Below are positions 1 to 13,410 of a stretch of DNA of 64,000 nucleotides, piece by piece. This DNA is from Medicago truncatula (Eukaryota; Streptophyta; Magnoliopsida; Fabales; Fabaceae): contig NC_053045.1 of the NCBI RefSeq assembly GCF_003473485.1, forward strand, positions 46,852,494-46,916,493, given 5' to 3'. Position numbers and translations under genes: made by a program. A model generated the notes under the pieces. That model had not been told where the DNA came from and did no database searches. It was given only the letters and a program-made list of their open reading frames with translations. Position 1 is the first letter of the stretch; the number at the start of each line of letters is the position of its first letter.

Positions 1-1368
1 TATGTAGAGATCAAGTTGAAATCACGAACACAAATTTATTCATGGTGAATTTCTAGTCCCCTTACTAGTTGGAGCATGAGAAGAAGCAAATCATTCATGG
101 AAGACTTTGAAAGGACCATATCTATCATATATACTTTAGAATCCAATTTAAATCAAAATTTCGAACTGCTTGAATTCCAATTCTGACAGCTCACAACTCT
201 GCCAAAACCGAGTTACAAGCCAAGCTTGTTATAGAATCATCAGAAGAGATGACCATGTGAGTCTCTAACCAATAATTCATACTCGAGTTAGTAATAAATG
301 AGTCATCCACCGTAATATTATAACAACCATACAGAGGCAGGATCCATAAACACAAGAAGTGGTGAAAATAACCTGATCCTCATCCTGAACGCTGGGATAA
401 ATTCCATGTTGGACGTGGACGTGGTTGGAGAGAAAAAAAAAAAAAAAAAACTCATTTCTATTCTTTCAGATTTCATTGACTTGTCACCAATTCTAAAAAA
501 ATATCAACGAATCTATTTAGTTTGTTCCAATATTATCTTCAAATTAGCTCCAATCAAATAACTTGAAAACATTGCTTAAACTATCCGAGTGAATGGACGC
601 TGTCCAAAACACGTTTATTTACAATATCTACTGTAAGTGTGCAAAATTCATATAAATTACATTAAATTTATCTGAGACTTACATAAAGTAGCTGGTGTGG
701 CTCATTCATGGTTTTATTATATGCAAACTATTTTTTAATATATGTAAGAAAAACTTAAACAATAATCATTTAAAAATAAAACTACAGGAGTAATTTTGTT
801 ACAGAGGTAAGTATAATTATATAAATATCTTTGTAAGTGTTTTTTAAATTCGAAGATTTTCTCTATCTTAGATTGGAGCACATTCTTTGCACTATAAATT
901 TTTCCATAAAAAAATCATACGTGCATTTCTTTTCCATTGATGACTTCAGTTTTGTATTGAAAAAATAACAAAATATTGTTATATAATATATTTTTTTTGT
1001 TCAAATTGGCACAATATAATAATTAACGATTAGCTTATATTGTCACATTATATTAACAACTAACAATCAATAAATATATTGCCACATTATAAATCAATCA
1101 ATAAAATATATTGCCGCATTATATTGACAACTAATCAATCAATAAAATATAAATATTGGCGACTAATGGATGCCATTTTTAGCTTAAACTAAGGATCAGT
1201 ACATAGACGCCACCAACCATTCTATAGTTTCCAACATAAAATATCCAATTTTCTTTGACCGGATAACTTCTACTTTTATTCTATGTAAACTTATTTGTTT
1301 GATTTCTGATAATTTGAAAATGACAATTTTCATGTTTCTACTCTAACACTAGTTCGCATAAATATAAT
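1..1368. other. Intergenic, no gene recognised
   Basis: The first 420 bp have more balanced composition and could be an old retroelement fragment, but no protein match is readable in any frame. A poly-A run lies near 431-450. The rest is AT-rich. Confidence 0.4.
1033..1158. repeat. Imperfect tandem repeat, about 40-bp unit
   Basis: Three degenerate copies of 'tattgccacattata' plus 'caactaatcaatcaataaaa' follow each other. Non-coding. Confidence 0.5.
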
Positions 1369-1376
1369 ATCATTTT

Positions 1377-2099
1377 AGGATGTAAATGGATATCCATGGA
1401 TGCGGAGAGTGTGATATTCGTGTCCGTTCCGTTAGATAAATATAAAATTCATACTCTATCCATATCCGCGCGGATATCCGTTTAACGGATAATCTGCGAA
1501 TTTTGAGGTAATCGCGGGTTTATATAGATATCCGTGGATAACATTTATAATAATAAAATAAAAAATTTGTTTAATTCTTTTTTAGCTAAAATTTAGAAAC
1601 AAAGGTTCTTCACATGCATTTTCTTTTCTTTTTAACAAAACATAATATTCATACATTACAATAACAACAAAGATCATTGACTCAACAAACACATATATAA
1701 AGTCCCTTACATTAGCTAAAAATAAAGTTCTTTGATTTAACAAAAACATAAGTAAAGCTCATCATATTCAACAAAAACAAAGCTCTTGCTTCAACAATCC
1801 CAACCACTTTCACTTCATTTTAAAGGAGCGTAATAACTGATAACACTCACAATACCTAAGGTGTTTTCTCAGGAAGTTGAATGATATTGAGGTTATTTAT
1901 GTAATTTCCTCGGTTTAATAGCGGATATGGATAAATGCGGGTGTGAATACCATTAAATCCGCATCTGTATCCATTAATTAGCGGGTAGTTAAAAAATCTG
2001 TTTATTTTATCCGTGAATATCCATTAATGTATCCGCTCCGTACCTGTGGCGGATTTTATCCGCGGATATCCACGGGTGCGGATTTTTTTGTCATCCCTA
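1377..2099. mobile_element. hAT-type MITE, about 720 bp
   Basis: The ends are inverted: aggatgtaaatggatatcca at the left matches, as reverse complement, the right end ...catcccta preceded by ggatatccacgggtgcgga. The interior repeats GGATATCCGCGG-like palindromes. Flanks atcatttt (1369-1376) and accatttt (2100-2107) agree at 7 of 8 positions, fitting an 8-bp hAT target duplication. No coding capacity is seen. Confidence 0.65.
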
Positions 2100-2350
2100 A
2101 CCATTTTCTTGACGTAATATTGATAATAATACCACCATCGGAGAGTTGAATCTTACACCAGACCCTAGACTCGCATAACAAGATGAATTTAATGTTTAAG
2201 CTTCTACCGAGGATGATACTTATATTTTTTTTTGTCAAGTAGCTTAGTGGCTATGAATTCACCTTTTTATGGTACTTCTGCCCCTGCATATAATATACAA
2301 CGTCCCTATTAAACGAATTAAGCTCACGAGACAATGATACTTATATAGAA

Positions 2351-2526
2351 AATGCTAACAAATACTCTTAAGAGCACTTATTAAGAAGATTAAATGAGAA
2401 AGTTTATCTTAAAAATTGTGTTTTCAACACTCTGAAACTTTAAAAATTGAATTTTTCTACATCAAATTTAAAATTTCTTTCAACTTTAAACTTTTTAACT
2501 AATGCCCTAAAGGCATTTGTTAACAT
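2351..2526. mobile_element. Small TIR element (MITE), about 176 bp
   Basis: The left end atgctaacaaatactcttaa and the right end, read as reverse complement, atgttaacaaatgcctttag form imperfect TIRs. The inside is AT-rich and non-coding. Confidence 0.45.
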
Positions 2527-2713
2527 AACCCTACTTATATTTATATATGAAAAATAATGAAAGTAATTACCTTTAATGATGGGAATCTAAGGAAAAAAAT
2601 ATTAATAACCCTACTTAATAGTGTCACTCTTTACAAACTCATTTCAAATCTTATCTTTTCTACACTTTTTCATACACAACTCCAATGTTGAAATTGGTAT
2701 ATATATATATATG

Positions 2714-2871
2714 GAGAAATGACAATTTTTTGACAACTTTCTCTCTCATACTCACATTATTCTCTTATTCTCCCTCTTCCTTTTTCTCTCTCCATTGTTT
2801 TTGACCAATGAAAAAAGAGAAAAAAGAAATTATCACAAAAATTGTATCAAATAATTGTTTAAATATCACTA
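2714..2871. mobile_element. MITE family 'GATATTTGTACAAC', copy a
   Basis: A roughly 160-170-bp unit with ends carrying 'gacaactttctctctcatac' and, inverted, 'attgtatcaaataattgt', enclosing 'ctctccattgtttttgacc'. Related copies are at 10554-10731, 11395-11545 and 59862-60032, with a weaker one near 3044-3190. Confidence 0.5.
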
Positions 2872-3849
2872 CTCATATATATGATAGGTGTCTCTACTTA
2901 TGACCTCATTTCAGGTCTTATTTCTATTATACATGAGACTTGAATTGTTCCCGTGAGAAGTGTCCTTATGGCTAGTACTTCGTAAGAGATGGGCACCCTT
3001 TTGTTTTCTCCTTACATGAAATAAAATGAAAACTGATATTTATATAATTATTATAAGACAACTCTATCATACTCTTAATGTGCTCTTACTCTCTTTCCTC
3101 TTCTTTCTATCTCTATTATTTTTGATAGATTATAAAAAGGAAGAAGAAGATTGTTACAAAATAGTTGAACAAATTAAATATTATTAAGTCACTTGTTATA
3201 TATTTAAAAAAGAAAACAATTAATAAGTTTCATGTAGGATCCTTAAAAAAAAAGATTTATGTAGAATTTTTTTAATGCTTCAATATGTTTAATACACAAT
3301 TTTTAAGATAAAATTTTGGTTTTAAATTTCTTAACAACAGTTCTTAAAATACTTGTAAGCATATCTCATAAAATATATAGTGTACAAATTTTTATAATAA
3401 CTATTTAAAGTGCTTAAAGAATATCATTAGGGCACTCATTGTATATAATCGGCCAAAGCTGCACAGCACATAAATTACGAGTTTATGCCTTTTTTCCTTA
3501 TAAATAATATCAGCAGGTTTGAATGGTTGTATATTTTAATTGCAATGAATTCTACAAAGTACAAAGTAGTAAATGTAAATAATAATATATACTATATGAA
3601 AAGTGTCCTTCGTTTGAACAACAAACGTTGAAGTTGATTTTGGTGGCTACTACTGAGTAAGTGGCAGGAGTCAAGAGCAGCCTCAAATTAAAGACTACCT
3701 GGCACTCTCCTACTTTACTCACCTCACTCTATAAATACTATACACCTAACATAACATTCTATCACTACTCATTCACTCACTAACTCATTCTCCAAATAAC
3801 AATTTAAGGTAGCCAAAACCAAATTAATTAGTAATTAACAAACTCAACC

Positions 3850-6121
3850 ATGGGGATCCTTTCCTATTTGTGCTACTCTCTCTTTTATCTTTCTATATTT
3901 TTCATCATTAGGCTTTTGTTCCAATCAAGAAAATTCAAAAACCTTCCACCAGGTCCAACTTCTCTTCCTATAATTGGTAACCTTCACCATCTCAAACGTC
4001 CCCTAAACCGTACCTTTAAGGCACTCACTGAAAAGTATGGTAACGTGATTTCCCTTTGGTTTGGTTCACGTCTTGTTGTCGTTGTTTCTTCACTTTCCGA
4101 ATTTCAAGAATGTTTTACAAAAAACGACGTTGTCCTAGCAAATAGACCACGGTTTTTATCCGGAAAATATATTTTCTACAATTACACCACTTTAGGATCT
4201 ACCTCCTACGGTGAACACTGGCGTAACCTTCGTCGTATCACTTCCCTTGATGTTCTTTCAAACCACCGTATCAACAACTTTGCTCCTATCCGAAGAGACG
4301 AGACTCAGAGGTTGATCAAGAAGTTGGCTGAAGATTCATCCACTAAATTTGCTGAAGTAGAACTTACTTTCAGGTTTTTCGATATGACCTTCAACAACAT
4401 CATGAGAATGATCTCTGGAAAGAGATACTATGGTGATGATTGCGACATATCTGAGGTTCAAGAAGCAAGTCAATTTAGGGATATGGTATCTGAACTGTTG
4501 CAGTTATCAGGAGCAAACAATAAGACTGATTTCATGCCCTTGTTAAAGTTTCTTGACTTTGAAAACTTGGAGAAGAGAGTCAAGCGTATTGGTGAAAAGA
4601 ATGATGTATTTTTGAGTGGACTCCTTCAAGAGCAACGTAGCAAGAAAGAACGTACAAATACCATGATAGATCATCTTCTAAACATGCAAGAATCACAGCC
4701 AGAGTACTACACCGATACAATCATCAAAGGCCTTTGTTTGGTAAGTACATAATAATAATTATTGTTTCTATTAATCGTACAAATTATAGTTATATAACCT
4801 TAGCTTAATCTTATTTTACACATTTACATATATATAACTAAATATTGTTAAGGATTTAAGGGATATATATTGTCAACGTAATAAAGTTTTACATTTACAT
4901 CCGATGAAAACTACCATTTTGTCACATCATACTTTTGTTAAGGTACTTTAAAATTAGTGGTGTATGACATAGAAAAAGTTGATATATATCCTATTAGATG
5001 TTAGTGTACAACCATTTTACAGATATGATATATGTATTCATTTAGGGAACTTCTATGGTACACTCACAATTTTGAGTGTACCGGTACTCTTGTTTCATAA
5101 AATATATAAATTAAAGATCACTTTAATGAAATAAAAAGGTATTTGTCAATATTTATATTTTAGAAAATATCATTTCATAAGAAAAATCATCATTTCATTG
5201 TTTATAAGGATCATATTACAAAATTTACATTTTGTCATAAAAAATAATCAATATTCATTCTTATGAGTAATAAAAATTCTTAAAAATTAAATTTTATTTC
5301 GTCGAAACTTTTGGTATATAAAATTTAATTATCTTAGTTGTCAATGATAGAAAATAATTATTTTTCTTCAAAAAAACAACTCATTTATTATTAATTTTAC
5401 GACTTGGTGTACCAATACACTCAAATTATTGTTGGATGTACCATGGAATTTGCCTTATATTAAACGGTATTATTTGATTTAAAATAAAATTGATTGAATT
5501 TGGTTGAATTTATAGGCAATGCTCCTTGCTGGAACGGACTCATCTGCCGTAACATTAGAGTGGACCATGTCAAATATTTTGAACTATCCAGAGGTATTGA
5601 AAAAGGTAAGAGATGAAGTGGATACTCATGTAGGACAAGATCGTTTGGTTGATGAATCAGACCTTCCGAAACTAACTTACCTAAGAAATGTTATCTACGA
5701 GACCCTTCGATTGTATACTCCTGCTCCATTGTTATTACCACACTCAACTGCAGATGAGTGCATTATGGGAGGATACAAAGTTCCGCGCGACACCATAGTA
5801 TTGATCAATGCTTGGGCCATTCATAGAGACCCTGAAACATGGAGTGAAGCCACAACTTTCAAGCCGGAGAGGTTCGACAAAAAAGGAGAGTTGGAGAAGA
5901 TGATTGCATTTGGAATGGGAAGAAGGGCATGTCCAGGAGAAGGTTTAGCTCTTCGAGCAATTAGCATGACATTGGCATTATTGGTTCAATGCTTTGATTG
6001 GAAACGTATAAACGATGAAAAAATTGATATGTCAGAACGAGATGGGTTCACTATGACAAAGTTACTACCATTGAAGGCCATGTGTAAAACTCGTCCGGTC
6101 GTCAACAAGGTTTTCAAGTAA
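3850..6121 (+). CDS. CYP81E: CYP81E-type cytochrome P450 (isoflavone 2'/3'-hydroxylase-like), intact, 2 exons
   Basis: Exons are 3850-4740 and 5516-6121, giving 498 residues, normal for class II plant P450s. The phase-0 intron (775 bp, GTAAGT...ATAG) sits where CYP81 genes usually carry theirs. Seen in the protein: an N-terminal membrane anchor (about 5-24), the PPGP hinge at 33-36, the I-helix AGTDSS at 302-307, ExxR at 359-362, PERF at 414-417, and the haem loop FGMGRRACPG with ligand Cys436. Known of the family: legume CYP81E enzymes sit on the ER and hydroxylate isoflavones such as formononetin at 2' or 3', feeding pterocarpan phytoalexin synthesis. The exact substrate position is inference. 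A TATAAATA box lies at 3730-3737, with CTACC-type motifs just upstream. No frame damage is seen. The intron holds a 410-bp Tourist-like MITE. A paralogue lies convergent at 24.5-26.6 kb. Confidence 0.93.
5045..5454. mobile_element. Tourist/PIF-Harbinger-like MITE (410 bp) in the CYP81E intron
   Basis: Termini gggaacttctatggtaca and, inverted, ggcaaattccatggtacat form imperfect TIRs continuing through ttgagtgta. TTA lies directly outside both ends (5042-5044 and 5455-5457), the 3-bp target duplication of this superfamily. A second copy is at 10970-11373, and a partial one lies in the intron of the other CYP81E gene. Confidence 0.75.
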
Positions 6122-9100
6122 TTCATCTAAGGAAAGTCAATCAAAAATGTTATATGTACTATGTTCGCATATAAATCATATCATATCATTTGTAATTTGT
6201 TGTCAAATCTGCGTGCTCAAATAATTGTAATATGTGTAGTGATCGGTATGCACATGGATTTTCTCAAATAAAAGTTTTTATTTGTAATTCTTAATATCTA
6301 TTGTAGCCACTCAAATAATTAAGTGCGTGGAACGTGATAAGAAACCACTTAAATAGGGTAGCTACAAAATAAAGAATTAGTACTATCAGAGTGAGTGGGT
6401 ACAAAATAAACAGTTACTGTAGACTGTAGTACTAAAAAACTTTGATGTATGCTTACGTACAGGTTTGTCGTTGTCTTTACATACATGTGTGGCTGCTGCT
6501 AACTCTTTTTTGTATAGTCAAATTATCTATATGGCTGTATGTATTGTATTTGTATATATATTTTATTTATTTTATACGTCATAGTTTTGTTTTTTGAACG
6601 GCATTTTATACGTCATAGTAATAATTTATTTTCGGATTAATATTGTTATGAAAGTCACTTTATCAATTGAAACAGAAAAAGGGAGTATCTCCAACCTAAT
6701 CCGTACACAGTTTCTGGTTTGCGATCCATGACTTTTTCCAATATATTTTTGCATAATTGAAAAATTTCCAAGCTATGAAATCTTAAGATAGTCAAACATT
6801 CCCAGACACAATTTTTACGAGGTTGTTCATGCATAAAAGTTGTGTCACTATGTTTCCTGTCATATATGTGGCTAAAAATTAGGGGTGTTGAAATCTAAAT
6901 CAACACAAATTAAATTGTAAATCCATTAAAAAAACTAAAAAACTACACAAAACTAAACATTACCAAGTGTATTTTGATTTTGATGTCCTTTTGTGAAAAA
7001 CCCTTGGATGATATCAGATTTTAGATTTTTGTTCGTAACAAATCCAAATCAAATCTAGCCAAACCAAACCAAACACATTCATTTTAATACTTATTCATTT
7101 TCTTTTATTACTATGATAATTGCATCGATTGTTATGAAAATAACCAAAATAAGAGCGATAAAATATAGGAATGAAGAGAAAAGTTAATGTTTAGAGAAAT
7201 TGGGGGATTTTTTTAAAAAAAAAGAGTGAGTGAGTGTGCTAGAGAGGCGCAAAACTTGTGAGATGAAAACTATAGATGGAAGGTCTTGTTCTATTCTTGT
7301 GTGTCATTCTAATATCGTAAATGAGTCTCAAATGCGTTTGAAGCGTGGTAGATATTATACTATTTCTATTTTTTGGTACAAGTGGAGGTAAATATAAAAA
7401 AGAAAGTAAGCTAAAAAGAAAGATAAACCAATACATATATTTTTTAATAGATTAATAAAAGAGTATTTTTTGTAGAGAATGATAAACTAATACTTATGAT
7501 TAATATATTTTTAACATTAAAAGTATTATAACAAGATAGACTGGACTTGAAAAATTTATCCAAACCCTTTGGTCTCCTCCTCCAATACAAATATTTAGTT
7601 ATCCAAATTATAACGATTTTATATTACGAATAAAACTAAACCCCTGAAAAAATTTTCCTTTCAAAACTCTAATTTCCACTTTCTTTCATTCTTTTAGAAG
7701 ACATCCCTTCTCCTCCGTTCAAACTCCGAAACATAGAGTAGTGCTAACAACACTATTTTTTTACACAGAGAAGATAATGTCAATCCCATGAACAAATGAG
7801 TATGGACTACGGACGTTATTAAAGGGGTCCCAAATGCTATTGAAGGTTGGTGTGCACGTTCCCCAGCTACTACTAAAGTTGTCGGATTTGTATGCTAAGA
7901 AAACGATTTTCACATAAAAAAAATACCATGATTGAGTTTGTTTGGTCTTCATTTTAATTTATTTCTATAAAATGTTTAGTCTTTAGTCAAAAATTAATAA
8001 ATAAATAGAAGGTATAATCCTTGAAATTTCAAACAAGTGTAATTTCTCATGTATGTCATGAAGGCGAAGGCGAAGTAGAAGACCCTTGTATTTTAGTATA
8101 TGATATCTTCTTTGATGTTGAAAAAAGGTGACGTAGAATGGAATTTATTATATTTTCTTTTGCATAAGTTGTTGGCATGTCTAGCTTACAAATTAAAGAC
8201 AATTCTTGTAAGAATTTTTTAATGATTTGGATCTACCTTAATAGTTAATACTCAAGTGCTTCTAAATTATATGAATTTGTATCATTTTTTGAATGACTTA
8301 GAGGATATCATCCATTCCTATAATTTCCAAAAGATTTAAGGTGAGAGTTTGTCTAGCCTAAAAAGACAATTCTTGCAACTACAAAAAAAAAACATTGATA
8401 ATGATTAGAATCTACAATAATAGGTAAGTTCAAAATGAGTTTTGCTTTGCAAGAAATCTTGATAATGATTAGGACCTACCTTAAATGGAGAGCGCTATGC
8501 AATTATGTTTCGAGGGAAAATGATTTGGAGATTAGGGTTTAAATTCAATTAAGGTTTTAAGACTACTTAACATTGATATTAAGTGAGATGAGATGAGAAG
8601 AGATGCATTGTGTTCTTAAGTTACTTTGTGAATCTTACAACCCCTTATATTTTTATTTATCTATAGTCTATTTGTAAATGTTAAATATTAATTCATATAC
8701 TATTAATTTATTTTCTTTTTTCACATTAAATTTTAAAAATACATATCATTCAATAAATATGATGAGTAATACTAAATATTATTGAAATCAAGACAAAATG
8801 ATGAAAAATACATAATATTTATAAAAAAAAATATTGAGGTTATTTTTTGTTATTACATTGTCAGACTGTCGGTAGATATGTTTGTGCTACGTATGTCTAA
8901 AGTTGTCAATAGATTTCTTGTCCACCAAGACACCCTCTCCTATGTTGTTATGTAGTGAAGTTGAGATGAGAACCATTAGATACTTCAATTGTATTGCTCA
9001 TCTTCAACAATCATGCATGTTTAACACAAAAAAATATTTTGCATACAAGAATTATTAGGCTTTGAATTTTTCCTTTATTTTGCTAATTATTGTACCAATG

Positions 9101-10553
9101 GAAAATCTCTTCTGATAAGTTGATGTCAACTTACTCATCTCTTATAATGCGAAAAATTTGCTTACGATCTTAGGGGGTTTTAAGAATATGAGCAATAATT
9201 TTATTACGTTTTGGTTCTTATAATGTGTTTGTGTCAAATCCCATGTTTTAATACAGTGAAATTCTTTTTCCACCCTTAACATATCTCAGGTGCCTCTGAA
9301 ATCTCGAAAATACCCCTCTACCATGAGGTTAGATTTAAAAATTCGAAGCGTTTTTAACTGATTTTAGAATTCATGTGATTTTTATGAGAAACCTCCCGTT
9401 TAGAAAGGTAAAAAAACATTAGTCATCGTCAATTTAGCCACGGTTGCCGTTTAGAAAGGTAAAAGGTTTAACCACCGTTAATTTATTATTTATCCACGGT
9501 TCAATTGTAGCTAAAAATACAAAACATTTTCTTTCAGATTTGTTGGTAGTTGGTATCATAGTAGTGATTTCTTATGTTTTAAAAATCCATTACTATCCAT
9601 GAACTACATTTTATTTCATGGACCCCTATGACTTACTATATTAACACAAGTTCGGTGCTCAATTCTCCCTGCAGTATAATCTTATAAGATTTATAAGCTC
9701 TTCACTTTGACTCTATAATGGTAGCAGAAACAGGAAAGTTTTACAGAGGCACCATATATGGGCATATTCCATCAAAATGAGCTCCCTCGATTGCATGAGA
9801 ATACTCTATAGATAGTTATCATATGATATGACCAAAACAATACCTATGAAAATATTGTTTTTTATCATGATATATTGGTAAGAAGTTTCCACACTGGTCA
9901 GTAGTGATTAATCTCCGTTGGGGAACCTGTGAGACACACAAGGTAGGTTTTCCTCAATCGAAAAAAAAATGTCAATAAGTTGTATCTTATGGTAGGTTTT
10001 ATGTGATTAGAAGTAACATTTTGATAAAAACCGAAGGCCCCTAGAGCAATTTCCTACTTCTAACCCCTCTTCTTTCTCTCCTATATTTCGTCTTGCAAGA
10101 GAAACTTGTATACATCATTGTGCTGTCCAACACGTTTGCAACACTGTTTTTGTCAAATCTATAAAATTTAATTCTACACAAATTAACTTTATTTTCATAG
10201 GGCAAAGTTATTTGAACACAACACAAAAAAATTGTGATATCATATCTTGTTTTCATACGGTTGTTATTTAATTAATAATTGATTTTCTTTTAATCAAATT
10301 AATACTTATTTTAGGTTTATTTTGATATGGCGTTCTTATAGGATGTGGATGTCAAAGTTTTTAAGTTCAAATATCATAACTATTTCTTTAAGCCTTATCC
10401 TTCTTTATCTTGTTTTCGACCAATTATATACTTATGGTTACACAGTCAAACACAGAATATTTCACATTAATACTCTCGTAAAGAAAACATTAGTACTCAA
10501 AATACTGCTAATCTCATTTATTTTTGTTAAGTCATCCACTAATATTTTTTGAG
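6122..10553. other. Intergenic, no gene recognised
   Basis: AT-rich with short spurious frames. Near 8160-8480 a degenerate repeat is seen three times ('gacaattcttg', 'aatgatt.gga/atctac'). Around 9400-9510 'cgtttagaaaggtaaaa' occurs twice in 60 bp. These look like decayed repeats. Confidence 0.4.
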
Positions 10554-10731
10554 TAGTGATATTTGAACAACTCTTTTGATACAATTTTTGGGACAATCTT
10601 GTTGTGTTCTCTTCTTATTGGTCAAAAATAATAGAGAGAGAAAGAGGAAGAGAGAAAATAAAAAGATAATATGAGTATGAGAGAGAAGGTTGTATAAAAA
10701 TTGTACAAAAATGGTTGTACAAATATCATTT
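10554..10731. mobile_element. MITE family 'GATATTTGTACAAC', copy b
   Basis: The left end agtgatatttgaacaac and the right end gttgtacaaatatcatt are inverted. The middle holds 'tcttattggtcaaaaataat' and 'tatgagagagaaggttgt', as in the other copies. Confidence 0.55.
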
Positions 10732-10969
10732 CTTATATTTTTTTTGTATTTATAAGTGACGATTATTGATTGAAAAGTTGTTTGTACTTTTCTTTTCGTC
10801 CAGAATCGTACGTGACTCACAGAAATGTTTTGTATTTCAAAAAATAAAATCCGCAAACTTAATTGATGTCATCAGTCAATGTCCAAACAATTTACCGATG
10901 TCATGATTCATGTCATCACTCGTCACCAATAGCTTAATTTCCACAAGTTTGAATAAGTTTTTGAGTTGA

Positions 10970-11373
10970 GGACTTCTATTGTACACCTCATAAATTGAGG
11001 TGTATCGATACTCTTGTTCCATAAGATTGTAAATTAACGATCATTTCATGAAATAAAAAATTATTTATCAATATTTATATTTTAGAAAATATCATTTTAT
11101 AAAAAAAATATCATTTCGTTGTTTATAAGAATCATATTAAATTTTTAACATTTTCTCATAAAAAATAATCAATATTCTTTATTATGAGTAATAAAAATAC
11201 AAAAAAAGTAAATTTTATTTCGTCGAAGCTTTTGGTAAATAAAATTTGATTATTATAATTGTAAATGATAGAAAAAAATTCTTTTTCTTCAAAAAAAAAA
11301 CTCATTTAATGTTTAATTTAACGATTTGGTGTACCGATACAATCAAAATTTTGGGTGTACCATAGAATTTTCC
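10970..11373. mobile_element. Second copy of the 410-bp Tourist-like MITE
   Basis: It aligns along almost its full length, in the same orientation, with the intronic element at 5045-5454 (shared blocks 'caatatttatattttagaaa', 'tcataaaaaataatcaatat', 'aaattttatttcgtcgaa'). It differs by many substitutions and small indels, so it is an old copy. No clean target duplication is visible. Confidence 0.75.
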
Positions 11374-11394
11374 TTTTGGAGTTACAACTATTTG

Positions 11395-11545
11395 GGATAA
11401 CTTTGATGACAACTTTCATTTTTTTCAATTAATTGATCTAAAACAATATAGAGAGAAAAAAGAATAGAAAAAATAAGAATATAATGTCAATATGAGATAA
11501 AAGTTGTCAAAAAGTTTTAATAAAGTGATTGTACAAATATAATTT
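11395..11545. mobile_element. MITE family 'GATATTTGTACAAC', copy c
   Basis: It shares 'gatgacaactttcatt', 'aaaagttgtcaaaaagtttt' and 'gattgtacaaatataatt' with the other copies and is more degenerate. Confidence 0.45.
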
Positions 11546-11585
11546 CTTTAAGTTTGAGTTTTTCTTCTAATACCGACAAAAAAAC

Positions 11586-11620
<35 letters not shown>

Positions 11621-12364
11621 CAAAACACCTTTTCATTTGGACCAAAAGATCCATGTTTTTGTTTTTGGAGAAATTGAAACTGAAGGATACAAATGTAATT
11701 GTCATTTACTATTTACTTTTTCTTTTCTTTTTACGAGAACATTAATGGTCCTCCTCATTCTCTTTCTCTTTCTCTTTCTTCCTTCTCTTCACTATTGGTA
11801 TCTCTGTTTCCTCACCATTTTCATTGAAAAAACTTGACTTTCTTTGACCAAAACTCAACATGGTTAGCTTCAGTCGATACCGGCTCCGCCACACAACATC
11901 TTTTTCGCAGTTACTCATGTAACAGTTCTGGGTCAAATAATTGCTTCATTCTATTTGTGGAGTTTTTCTTTGACCCTCATCATGATATATCAATTTTATT
12001 CAGATAATCATCTACCAAATTACCATTGCAAACAGATGACCCGTCTTAATTTAGAAATTGAATAATTAAATTTGGTATTGACACTCTAATCTAATAAAGT
12101 TAGTTAGTTACTAACATATTAATTGGTTAGTGTGTTGAATAAAGTGGATTCTTTGTACCAGATGCTTTATTCTTTGTTTATTTTATAGTTGAGCATAGGG
12201 GTAGGTCTAAAACTGTCATTTCTCTGCGTTTTTGAAGAATAAAATGGGGGGTAGGACGAAAAATGCAACAAAAATGATAATTGAAGGACCGTTTTGTTCT
12301 GTTTTAAAAGGGCCGGACCAGTTTCGTGAATAGACCAAAACACGAGGACCAAAAATGTAATTAA

Positions 12365-12408
<44 letters not shown>

Positions 12409-12410
<2 letters not shown>

Positions 12411-12589
12411 TTGCTAGAATACAACTATTATGAAGGTGTCTTTTAGCAAGTCACTTTATAAGCATTTGTTAAAAGACACCAACTAATTTTTATAAAGATG
12501 TTTTAGCAAAGTTATAAATAAAAAGTGAAAATCACACCTTGAGGTGTGGGTTGTTAAAAAACACCTTCATGGGAGGCTTATAGCAAAAT
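12409..12589. mobile_element. Short MITE flanked by TA microsatellite (copy 1, 181 bp)
   Basis: The inverted ends TTTTGCTAGAA... and TTTTGCTATAA... (read inward) continue into 'atgaaggtgtcttttagcaa'. Both sides are pure (TA)n, so a TA target duplication fits but cannot be proved inside the repeat. Confidence 0.6.
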
Positions 12590-12626
<37 letters not shown>

Positions 12627-13306
12627 TTCCGAATGCTGACTACTTGCTAATTTTACGCCATCTATAATTTTAAATGAAAGAGTAGAAGACTTACATTTGC
12701 AAAATCTTGAATTATAGACTGAAGTCAGTGAATATTTGTATAATAAGTTTTCATTCATGAGAAATCATAAATTGATATTTTTGAGCAAAATTCATAAATA
12801 TTGATTAAAAGCAATATTTCTTAATCTCCTGAGTACATGGTTGCAATTCCTTTTCTTTTTTCTTTTTCTCTAAGATGAATCTCTCACTTTTAAAATAATT
12901 ATATCTTATGACTATATTTCAAACCAACTGAATAATTTATTTCATTTTTTAGGAGAGCTTATTTTTTATTTTTGAAAAAGCCGAGGATAATATATTAAAA
13001 AAAATACAAAAGATATTGTGGTAGATAAATCATACTACGCAACGTACCTACACAAAAAACCAAATAAATAGGCGCAAAGTACACGTACAAAAAGAAAAAA
13101 AAAGAGAAGCATCATTGATTCAAATCGTAGGAGGTATCTTTTGTCTTTAACATTCAACCATTGTCAAAGAACGATTTAACATTTTCTTTCTAATAAGAGA
13201 GAAGCATTGAATTCTTCTTGGCGAAAATACTAATGTCATTATGAAATTTTCAAATAGTCTAGAATCATCTAGAATGGAGTTCCTTCATTTGGATATATAT
13301 ACATGG

Positions 13307-13401
13307 TTTTACTAGAAGCCATCCATGAAGGTGTCTTTTAGCAAATGCTCATAGAATAACTTGCTAAAAGACACATTCATAAAAGGTGTCTTCTAGCAAA
13401 A
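13307..13401. mobile_element. Short MITE of the same family (copy 2, 95 bp)
   Basis: This has the same inverted words as the copy at 12409-12589: ttttactagaagcc...'gaaggtgtcttttagcaaat' at the left and 'aaaaggtgtcttctagcaaa' at the right. It is again bounded by TA runs, and is nearly a pure hairpin. Confidence 0.6.
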
Positions 13402-13410
13402 TATATATAT

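Larger units (their letters stand above)
2100..3849. other. Intergenic and promoter region of the first CYP81E
   Basis: AT-rich DNA holding the MITEs noted at 2351 and 2714 and a weaker relative near 3044-3190. No coding region is supported. The last 130 bp hold the P450 TATAAATA box (3730-3737), preceded by 'gactacctggcactctccta', which resembles the H-box/AC elements of phenylpropanoid promoters. Confidence 0.5.
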
